Shown here: positions 1-6,116 of the stretch, piece by piece
Layout of the letters: each line of letters starts with the position of its first letter
Position numbering within the stretch: the first letter of the stretch is position 1
Assembly (NCBI GenBank): GCA_023436515.1
Contig: JAEZIV010000141.1
Span: 1 to 6,116, forward strand
Source of the DNA: Bacillota bacterium
GTDB lineage: Bacteria > Bacillota > Clostridia > Acetivibrionales > DSM-1351
Reading direction: 5' to 3'
DNA length: 6,116 nucleotides
Translations under genes and position numbers: made by a program
The notes under the pieces: model-generated
Database searches by the model: none
What the model saw: only the letters and a program-made list of their open reading frames with translations
What the model was told of the DNA's origin: nothing

Positions 1-3
1 TTT

Positions 4-77
4 TGGCTGCGGGTTAAGGATTTGAACCCTAACAAACTGAGCCAGAGTCAGTCGTGCTGCCGTTACACAAACCCGCA
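4..77 (-). tRNA. tRNA-Gln, anticodon CUG (reads CAG)
   Basis: The minus strand folds into a complete cloverleaf of 74 nt with the CCA end encoded. The acceptor stem TGCGGGT/ACCCGCA is a perfect 7 bp. The D stem GTGT/GCAC has one G-U pair and a short 7-nt loop containing GG. The anticodon stem ACTGA/TCAGT is perfect and its loop is CTCTGGC, with U33 followed by CUG at 45-43. The variable loop is 4 nt (TTGT). The T stem TAGGG/CCTTA has one G-U pair and the loop TTCAAAT. A U1-A72 first pair and G as discriminator base are known glutamine identity features and support the anticodon call. The base 3' of the anticodon is G, whereas E. coli tRNA-Gln has an A derivative there. The gene has its own promoter just upstream. 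Whether further tRNA genes follow cannot be seen, because the window ends 3 bp after the CCA. Confidence 0.96.
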
Positions 78-97
78 AAGTCCTTCGAACAAAAAGT

Positions 98-126
98 ATT
101 TTAGCACAGGTAAATAACCCTGTCAA
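98..126 (-). promoter_or_regulatory. Housekeeping (sigma-A type) promoter of tRNA-Gln
   Basis: On the minus strand a perfect -35 box TTGACA (126-121) is followed by a 17-bp spacer and a -10 box TAAAAT (103-98), one mismatch from TATAAT. A TG dinucleotide one base before the -10 box (TGC-TAAAAT) makes it an extended -10 as well. Transcription should start near position 90-92, giving a leader of about 13-15 nt before the mature tRNA 5' end at 77, which RNase P would remove. Box quality, ideal spacing and position suggest strong constitutive expression. This also makes the tRNA independent of the upstream addBA operon. Confidence 0.87.
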
Positions 127-235
127 TACATTTAAGTAATTATATTTTATTATCTCAATTGAAAAGTTAAATTCCACCCTGTTTTACATCATATATGGAA
201 GTTGCTCTTACAAATACAAAAACAGTTTTTATACC
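127..235. other. AT-rich spacer between addA and the tRNA-Gln promoter; no clear terminator
   Basis: This stretch directly follows the addA stop codon in the direction of transcription. I see no open reading frame with a ribosome binding site, no RNA gene, and no GC-rich hairpin followed by a T run. The only self-complementary element is a 5-bp A/T stem at 218-230 with a 3-nt loop, too weak to count as an intrinsic terminator. Read-through from addA into the tRNA gene is therefore possible, unless termination depends on Rho or lies beyond the window. Confidence 0.6.
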
Positions 236-3200
236 TTACATGTCAACAAGCTCCCCCGTAGAAAATAAATAGACATAACGTTCAGCAACCTTTAAGCCAG
301 TAAGCTTCTCAAGAGCTCTTGAGTAATAAGAGAGTTGAATTCCATATCGCTCTTTAATAATGTCATATGAACTACCCTCAATGAAATCGGTCTTATAATC
401 CAAAAGCACAAGCTTTCCAGCCTCTTCAAAATAACAATCGATTACCCCTTGAAGAAGTATAGTTTCTTCATAGCTATGATCCGTATCCGATTTCCCGTAT
501 AACTCCCCATAGGATAATTCAAGGTTGAAGGGAACCTCTCTATATACCCTGTCTGAGTAAACAATTCTTTGCCCTATTTTTGAAGCAATAAACCTGCTAA
601 TTTTTGCAACATCAACAGCGTCAGATTGTTGCTTTGTTATAAGATCCTTTTCTACCATTGCGAGAAGCTGCCCTTCAATATTCGGGTTTTTCAGATCAAT
701 ATGCTGCATAACAAAGTGCATTACCGTTCCCTTTTCTGCCGGGGAAAGTCCTTTTCTTGCCTGAAGGAAGCCAGGCTTTCTTATTCCTACAGGCTTAGGT
801 ACTGGAGAATCCTCGCTTTCATTATTTATATTGAAGTATCTCTTTATTTCTGTTACTGACAGCTTCGAGGGAATTCCTGTCATCTCCCTGTAAGGATACT
901 TCCAGGAGAGGCGCTTGTCTATATCTTCATTGATTTTCTCTGTACTTACATTTGTCTGCAGCCAATTCTCAATATCAAAGGCTTCCTCTTCAATCCTTTC
1001 TATACGTTTACTAACAGTCACATCCTCAAGAGTTCTGATATACACCTTCCACAAAGCAGTGTCCTCCATTGCAGGAGGTTCGATATCAAAGCCTTCTCCG
1101 GCAACCATTCTCAGATTTAGTGCATTTTTATGCCTCATAACTGATGGACATACCCAATCCAGATAATTTCTGGCTTTAGCCATCTCATGGGGGGGGAATT
1201 TTATGCTGCTCCCCCCAGCTGTAGCCAGCCATTTAACGGCCGCCTTTTCAAGATTTCCTACGGCTCCGGTTAGTATAAGCTTTTCTCTTGCTCTTGTCAG
1301 TGCAACATACAAAATACGCATTTCCTCAGAAAGGGTTTCCAACCTGACCTTCTGTGCTATGGCCAGCTTTGGAACCGAAGGGTATTTTATCCTCCTCCTG
1401 TAGTCTACAAACTCAGGACCAAAGCCAAGCTCCTGATGGAGAAGTATACTTTTGAACATATCCTGGAAATTAAATTTCTTGCCGCAGCCGCTTACAAAGA
1501 CAACGGGAAACTCCAGCCCTTTACTCTTATGTATGCTCATAAGCCTTACAACATCGTCATTTTCACCCAAAATTTTTGCGCTTCCCAGATCACCCTTTCC
1601 AGTCTTTAGCTTGTCAACAAAACTAATAAAATTGAATAAACCCTTGAAGCTGGTTTTTTCATACTGCAGAGCTCTTTCAAACAATACTCTGAGATTGGCC
1701 TGCTTTCTTTCACCGTCAGTCATTGCCCCAACTATGCTGAAGTAGCCAGTTTCATTGTAGAGCTGCCAGATCAGCTTATGTGTGGGCATATAATGGGAAA
1801 ATGATCTCCACTGCTTTAAACGTCCGAGAAAGTCAAAGGCCTTTGATCCCGCAATAGTATCAGCTTTTGCTAATAAATTTAAAGCATCAAACAGTGCAGC
1901 ATTCTTATCCTGTAATCTTAACTCAGCCAGGTCATTTGTGTCGAAATTGACAATAGGGGACCTTAGCACAGAGAGGAGAGGTATATCCTGATAAGGATTA
2001 TCTATTATCTGGAGAAGAGACAAAACAACCTGAACCTCTGAGGTCTTGAAAAAACCACTGCCTGTGTCGGCAAAGGTAGGAATTCCTGAAAGGGCCAGTT
2101 CTTCACAAAAAACCTCAGTCCAGTTTTTCGTTGTTCTAAGGAGGATTACTATATCTCTAAATTCCAGGTCTCTATATTTATCAATTTTTTTGTCCCATAC
2201 CTTAAATTTTCTTCCCTCACTATCGGGTTGGAGTAATTCAACTATTCGTCCTGCAACCATTCGAGCCTCTTGCTGAATATTATCAAGGATTTCCTCCTCC
2301 TCTTCGCTTTCAGCTTCCTCATCGGTGTCTTCAGATGAATTATCGTATCCCTTATTCCGAGAGGTTTCAATAATATGAAGTTCAACCTCCCCACCTATAA
2401 CCGAGCCTGCATCTTCATTCTGAGGGAATGCGGCTCCGGGGTTAAGCCTTTCCTTATCACTATAGTCAAGCTCTCCGACACTTTGGGACATTATCTGCTT
2501 AAAGATATAGTTAACTCCCTCAACTACTTCCTTTCTGCTTCTGAAATTTTTAAAAAGCAGAATCTTTCGGAACAGACCCTCGGAATCGGCTGAATACAGA
2601 TTATATTTCCTCATAAACAATTCGGGCTTAGCCTGTCTGAATCTGTATATACTCTGCTTTACATCTCCAACCATAAAAACATTCGGTGTGCCCATGTCTT
2701 CTCTTGATATCATGCTTATAATTATTTCCTGAACATAATTGCTATCCTGATATTCATCTACAAGTATCTCTGTAAACTTTTCCTTATATGCCTTAGCTAC
2801 CTTTGTTGGTACTATAGCACCTGTATCATCAGTTTCCGAAAGAATCTTCAGGCAAAAATGCTCCAAATCATTAAAGTCAACAGCAGCTTTGCTTTTCTTT
2901 CTTTCGGAGTATCTCCTGCCAAATTCTATAACAAGGTTTGAAATGCATTTTAATAAGGGATATATACTTTTCAAATCGGACAAAATATCTTCCGAATTAC
3001 TGAGGAATACTTCCTCCCTTAAATTCTTAATGTAGGCCTTTAACTCATCCCTCGTCTGCTTGACCTTATCCTGGATCTTTTTGTCGGCATCCTTACCACA
3101 GCTTGGGAGTCTGTCAAACTCGTAGTTCGTAATATATGTAAATATATCATCCCAAACAGCAAGTCTCCCCTTATGCTGATTCTCCCCGGATTCAAATAAG

Positions 3201-3991
3201 CTCAATAGTTCCTGCAGTCTGTAGTTATCCTCGTAAAAAACCTTAATATACTTTTCAAAGCCCACAGCATACTTCATTTTTAGACAGGCTGTCTCCATAA
3301 GGGCTTTAAAGCCCTCAAGATCAAGTCGTACAGCTTCCAGCAGAATTCTGCCCCAAGGCGTACAGCCAAAATCGGCGTCAAGCTCAGAATTAAAGCTCTC
3401 AGCCTGTTCAATAAGCCATTTTTCAGGCCAGGGGTAGCTCTGAACAAAGCTGTAAATGCTCAACACCATATCCTGCAGCTTCTGGTCATCCCTGTTCGAA
3501 CCATAGGCTTCCAGTAGATCAAAGAAAGCTGTATTATCTTCCTCATATATATCCTCGAATAGATCATTTAGTATTTCCAGCTTTAGTAATGAAGCCTCGG
3601 TTTCATCAAGTATACGAAAACCCGGGTCAATATCTATGCTTTGGAAATTATTCTTTATTACCTCCAGACAAAAGGAATGTATGGTAGTTATTGAAGCCTT
3701 GCTCAGCAGAGCAAGCTGCCTATGAATGCCGGCAGTAGCCCTTTTTTCCTCTATTGCCTTTGTAATTGCAGCACCGATTCTTTCACGCATCTCTGTTGCT
3801 GCTGCGTTTGTGAAGGTTACCACAAGTAATGAGTCAATATCAACGGGCTCATTTTCATCAATAATTTTCCGAATAATTCTCTCAACAAGAACTGCAGTTT
3901 TTCCGGCCCCGGCAGCCGCTGCTACCAGCAAATTACAGCCTTTTTCACTAATTGCCGCCTGTTGTTCTCTTGTCCATTTTGTTTCTGACAT
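236..3991 (-). CDS. addA: ATP-dependent helicase/nuclease subunit A (AddA)
   Basis: AddA is the 3'-5' motor and one of the two nucleases of the AddAB double-strand-break resection complex, which acts on DNA in the cytoplasm and prepares 3' tails for RecA. The gene is complete at 1251 codons, close to the B. subtilis length of about 1230. Helicase motifs run in order: Q-motif WTREQQAAI (6-14); Walker A AAAGAGKT (25-32, K31); motif Ia VTFTNAAATEMRERI (58-72); Ib TIHSFC (103-108); Walker B LVDEYQD (410-416, D412 and E413); motif III VGDVKQSIYRFR (441-452); motif IV FKNFRS (480-485); motif V SIHKSKGLEFPVVFV (819-833); motif VI LYVALTRAREKL (894-905). The RecB-type nuclease follows, with GTVMH (H1092), GVID (D1185), DYKTD (D1198, K1200) and QxxxY (Q1219, Y1223). 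All expected catalytic residues are present. The ATG start is favoured by a strong GGGGAGG site 5 nt upstream and by the Q-motif beginning at residue 6. Residues 554-567 are strongly acidic. The gene lies 26 bp after addB and is almost certainly co-transcribed with it. A C8 run at codons 932-935 is a possible slippage site. Confidence 0.98.
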   Translation of the reverse strand: MSETKWTREQQAAISEKGCNLLVAAAAGAGKTAVLVERIIRKIIDENEPVDIDSLLVVTFTNAAATEMRERIGAAITKAIEEKRATAGIHRQLALLSKASITTIHSFCLEVIKNNFQSIDIDPGFRILDETEASLLKLEILNDLFEDIYEEDNTAFFDLLEAYGSNRDDQKLQDMVLSIYSFVQSYPWPEKWLIEQAESFNSELDADFGCTPWGRILLEAVRLDLEGFKALMETACLKMKYAVGFEKYIKVFYEDNYRLQELLSLFESGENQHKGRLAVWDDIFTYITNYEFDRLPSCGKDADKKIQDKVKQTRDELKAYIKNLREEVFLSNSEDILSDLKSIYPLLKCISNLVIEFGRRYSERKKSKAAVDFNDLEHFCLKILSETDDTGAIVPTKVAKAYKEKFTEILVDEYQDSNYVQEIIISMISREDMGTPNVFMVGDVKQSIYRFRQAKPELFMRKYNLYSADSEGLFRKILLFKNFRSRKEVVEGVNYIFKQIMSQSVGELDYSDKERLNPGAAFPQNEDAGSVIGGEVELHIIETSRNKGYDNSSEDTDEEAESEEEEEILDNIQQEARMVAGRIVELLQPDSEGRKFKVWDKKIDKYRDLEFRDIVILLRTTKNWTEVFCEELALSGIPTFADTGSGFFKTSEVQVVLSLLQIIDNPYQDIPLLSVLRSPIVNFDTNDLAELRLQDKNAALFDALNLLAKADTIAGSKAFDFLGRLKQWRSFSHYMPTHKLIWQLYNETGYFSIVGAMTDGERKQANLRVLFERALQYEKTSFKGLFNFISFVDKLKTGKGDLGSAKILGENDDVVRLMSIHKSKGLEFPVVFVSGCGKKFNFQDMFKSILLHQELGFGPEFVDYRRRIKYPSVPKLAIAQKVRLETLSEEMRILYVALTRAREKLILTGAVGNLEKAAVKWLATAGGSSIKFPPHEMAKARNYLDWVCPSVMRHKNALNLRMVAGEGFDIEPPAMEDTALWKVYIRTLEDVTVSKRIERIEEEAFDIENWLQTNVSTEKINEDIDKRLSWKYPYREMTGIPSKLSVTEIKRYFNINNESEDSPVPKPVGIRKPGFLQARKGLSPAEKGTVMHFVMQHIDLKNPNIEGQLLAMVEKDLITKQQSDAVDVAKISRFIASKIGQRIVYSDRVYREVPFNLELSYGELYGKSDTDHSYEETILLQGVIDCYFEEAGKLVLLDYKTDFIEGSSYDIIKERYGIQLSYYSRALEKLTGLKVAERYVYLFSTGELVDM
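1189..1216 (-). repeat. C8 homopolymer and G6/C8 inverted repeat inside addA
   Basis: On the addA coding strand a G6 run (1216-1211, codons for Gly926-Gly927) is followed 14 nt later by a C8 run (1196-1189, spanning the end of Phe932, Pro933, Pro934 and the start of His935). The two runs can pair as a stem of six G-C pairs around a 14-nt loop. They lie between helicase motif VI and the nuclease domain. The run lengths and stem are read directly from the sequence. Any role in slippage or pausing is inference. Confidence 0.7.
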
Positions 3992-3996
3992 TGTAG

Positions 3997-4003
3997 CCTC
4001 CCC
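3997..4003 (-). promoter_or_regulatory. Ribosome binding site of addA
   Basis: The minus strand reads GGGGAGG followed by a 5-nt spacer (CTACA) and the ATG of addA. It lies within the 26-bp gap after the addB stop codon TAA (4018-4020). The strong site fixes the addA start. An ATG nearer addB (4007-4005) is out of frame with addA and lies before the site, so it cannot be the start. The short gap suggests translational coupling of addA to addB on one messenger. Confidence 0.85.
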
Positions 4004-4017
4004 GGCATCTGATTACC

Positions 4018-6116
4018 TTATATTTCTTTATCGGTTATTGCTTCCGAAGTCTGACACATCAAGCTCCATAGCTCGTCGTTCTCCCTATCGTGCAGCAAAT
4101 TAAACCTATTTTCCCTCTGAGTAAGATCAAACTGACAAATGGAGGAGTAGCTGCAATACTGACAGGAGGTAAGCTTTTTCTTTTTATATGGCTTAATAGC
4201 TACATTTCCTTTTGTAATCTCACTGCACAGGTCCTTCAATAAACGCCTTACATAGCTCCGAAGTATTGTAAATTGCTCCAGCGTCGCTACAGAAGACTTG
4301 CCAAGCGTATCTCCCTTATTAATCCGTGCAGGCAGTATAATGGAACTTCCATCTATAGTGTTATCCATATGTCTTATCAGCTTGACATCCGCAAGAAGCA
4401 ATCCCTTCATTTTGAGTTTTTTCATTATAGCAGCTTCAATTTCTTCAGTGGTGGTGGTTCCCGAGACTTTTACAAGCGGGTCATCTATCTTGAAATATAG
4501 CATACCACCGGGATATACTCTGTTATCTGTATTAGTGTCCGAGCTTTCCCATAAGGCATCCATATATGTTATGAGCTGCATTTGAAGACCATAAAATACA
4601 TCGCTTAATTTAAAATCCTTTTGACCGGATTTATAGTCTACAATCCTTAAGAAGGTCCCTTCATCGGTTTTGAGTTCATCTACCCTGTCTATTCTTCCTA
4701 CCAGAGTAATCTTCTCACCGGACTCCAACTCAACGATTATGGGAGGATAGCGACCACCTTCAGTGAAGTCCACCTCATAGCCGACTGGCTCAAAGCTGCT
4801 CCTTCTGATAAGCTCCGCAATGAGCCAAACTGCCCTTGTTACTACTCTTTTCAATCTTCCTGTCAGAGCTCTGAATCTCTTTGATCCACCTATTATCGTA
4901 TTTTTCATGCCCTCAAGGAGGTCTTCTACTATTTCTGCAACCCGTTGCGCACACCAATCCCTGTCAAAAGTCCGCCAGGACAAGCCCTGCTCCTCCACCA
5001 TCTTTGAGAACCGTTCAATTACAGTATGAATAAAGGTGCCTACGTCCGGGGGGCTCAGCTGATATATTTTTCGTTCCCGCGCTCCAAGTCCATACTGTAC
5101 ATAATAGGCAAAGGGACAGGTGGTATACTTTTCAAGTCTGGAAACGCTTGAATATATGTTTTTTCCATATAGTTCCCTTATCTTCTCCTTGCTTACCGGA
5201 AGTGCAACATTTTTATATTTAAAGGCACTGCTCATCAGCTCACATTTTTCATACCACTCCTCCTGAGCTAAGAACCATCGATATATTCCAAGCCAGACTG
5301 AGCTTATTTCCGAACCGTTGTTCTTCTCCCTCAAAGCCAGTACAAGCTGATTGAAAGCCGGTAGTGGCGCCGAAACCTGACTAATAAGCTCTCTGTCATT
5401 TTTAGGCTTTAGTATGTTACTTTTATAATTGATTTTTGGGAAAAGCTTCTTCATTCTTGTTATTATTATGGAGGGCCTGAGAGCTTTTCCCTCGTGGTCA
5501 GCTATAGGCCAGCTTATTCTCATAAATCTATTAGGTGTAGTGAGTGTTCTGTAAATCAAGTTTTGCTCATCAAACACCTGAGTTTTTGTATCGCTGGCCA
5601 GCTCAATGCCCTTTTTGTTTAGTTCGAGCCTTTCGGCGTCGGAAAGTATCCCCTCGCTCATACCGGCAGAAGGGAAAACTCCATCATTTGCTCCCAGGAT
5701 GTATAACGCTTTTACCTCATGGCTTTTGGAGTGTTCAACACTTCCCACAAGCACCTGGTCCAGGGAAACGGGTATCGATGATATCTTGTACTCGGCAAGC
5801 CCTATTCTCAGTATATCTGTAAAGCGTTCTACTCCTATCTTCTCTTCACCTAGAACCTCAACCACCTGATCAAATACATCCATGAGGATGTTCCAAACCT
5901 GTTGGTATTCGCTTGCAAGTCTTAACTGCCCGGTTCTGTTAAAGCCCTCTATATACTCTTCAATCCTTGCCTCTACACCCATTTCAACCAAGTAATCATA
6001 GAGATAGCTGCAATAATCAGCGGCCCTTCTTCTTCCCTTTGTCTTTTCACGGAAGCGAAGCAAAGGCTCACTGATCATTTTTCTTGTTTCATTGATTTCC
6101 AGGAGCAGTTCCAGTG
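4018..6116 (-). CDS. addB: ATP-dependent helicase/nuclease subunit B (AddB), N-terminal part missing
   Basis: AddB is the partner of AddA. In characterised AddAB complexes it scans for Chi and its nuclease cuts the 5'-ended strand. The frame stays open to the window edge, past the Met codon at 6078-6076 (upstream residues LELLLEINETRK), so that Met is internal. Counting it as residue 1, the helicase-like fold shows LYILGANDGVFP (125-136) and ILSDAERLEL (144-153). Next come the first cluster cysteine in YTTCPFAYY (C321), GTFIH (H351), then the nuclease motifs GRID (D464), DYKSG (D481, K483) and QLITY (Q501, Y505). The last three cysteines are C639-x2-C642-x5-C648. In B. subtilis AddB the [4Fe-4S] cysteines are 801, 1121, 1124 and 1130 and the nuclease Asp is 961. 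A shift of about 480 aligns every one of these, so about 470 residues, including any Walker A motif, lie outside the window. The gene ends with TAA, 26 bp before addA. No frameshift or missing catalytic residue is seen. Confidence 0.97.
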   Translation of the reverse strand, partial: LELLLEINETRKMISEPLLRFREKTKGRRRAADYCSYLYDYLVEMGVEARIEEYIEGFNRTGQLRLASEYQQVWNILMDVFDQVVEVLGEEKIGVERFTDILRIGLAEYKISSIPVSLDQVLVGSVEHSKSHEVKALYILGANDGVFPSAGMSEGILSDAERLELNKKGIELASDTKTQVFDEQNLIYRTLTTPNRFMRISWPIADHEGKALRPSIIITRMKKLFPKINYKSNILKPKNDRELISQVSAPLPAFNQLVLALREKNNGSEISSVWLGIYRWFLAQEEWYEKCELMSSAFKYKNVALPVSKEKIRELYGKNIYSSVSRLEKYTTCPFAYYVQYGLGARERKIYQLSPPDVGTFIHTVIERFSKMVEEQGLSWRTFDRDWCAQRVAEIVEDLLEGMKNTIIGGSKRFRALTGRLKRVVTRAVWLIAELIRRSSFEPVGYEVDFTEGGRYPPIIVELESGEKITLVGRIDRVDELKTDEGTFLRIVDYKSGQKDFKLSDVFYGLQMQLITYMDALWESSDTNTDNRVYPGGMLYFKIDDPLVKVSGTTTTEEIEAAIMKKLKMKGLLLADVKLIRHMDNTIDGSSIILPARINKGDTLGKSSVATLEQFTILRSYVRRLLKDLCSEITKGNVAIKPYKKKKLTSCQYCSYSSICQFDLTQRENRFNLLHDRENDELWSLMCQTSEAITDKEI

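Noticed and set aside
139..144. TATAAT on the minus strand as a second tRNA promoter
   Set aside because: The hexamers 17-18 bp upstream (ACTTTT, AACTTT) do not resemble TTGACA, and such a match is expected by chance in this AT-rich spacer. The promoter at 98-126 is much better.
218..230. Hairpin AAAAA-CAG-TTTTT after addA as a terminator
   Set aside because: The stem is five A-T pairs with a 3-nt loop and no G-C pairs, far too weak for an intrinsic terminator.
3726..4103. Plus-strand open frame of 125 codons across the addA start and addB end
   Set aside because: It lies antisense to conserved AddA helicase motifs (Walker A and Ia), has no recognisable domain or ribosome binding site, and looks like a shadow of the real genes. 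The other plus-strand frames inside addA and addB were rejected for the same reasons.
6019..6023. AGCGG, the B. subtilis Chi sequence, as a functional AddAB signal
   Set aside because: A five-base match occurs by chance in a window of this size, and the Chi sequence of this organism is unknown. A genome-wide strand-bias count would be needed to support it.
6076..6078. Met codon as the start of addB (686 codons)
   Set aside because: The frame continues upstream to the window edge without a stop, no ribosome binding site precedes this ATG, and alignment of the cysteines and nuclease residues with B. subtilis AddB shows about 480 residues precede it.

Overview
The window carries the end of an addB-addA recombination-repair operon and a tRNA-Gln gene. 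All three lie on the minus strand, so transcription runs from high to low coordinates. The AddAB type of helicase-nuclease, AT-rich spacers, G-rich Shine-Dalgarno sequence, consensus housekeeping promoter and tRNA with encoded CCA all point to a low-GC Bacillota. The protein sequences look clostridial, perhaps of the Ruminiclostridium/Acetivibrio kind. That narrower placement is an impression from the sequence, not the result of a search.

Layout in the direction of transcription: (1) addB enters at the right edge without its first part. About 698 codons are present and about 470 are missing, judged from the spacing of its conserved residues against Bacillus subtilis AddB. (2) After a 26-bp gap holding a strong ribosome binding site comes a complete addA of 1251 codons. 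(3) A 158-bp AT-rich spacer has no convincing terminator but holds a near-consensus promoter. (4) This promoter drives a tRNA-Gln(CUG) gene that ends 3 bp from the left edge.

AddA and AddB form the Gram-positive counterpart of RecBCD. The complex loads on double-strand ends, unwinds and degrades DNA up to a Chi sequence, then leaves a 3' tail for RecA. AddA here keeps all the superfamily 1A helicase motifs and a C-terminal RecB-type nuclease. The visible part of AddB keeps its nuclease and all four cysteines of the iron-sulfur cluster. Both genes look intact and functional.

I see no previously undescribed system. The points most worth checking are a C8 run in addA, where a one-base slip would remove the nuclease domain but keep the helicase, and a G6/C8 inverted repeat at the same place. 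Smaller points are G37 in the tRNA-Gln and an acidic stretch in AddA.
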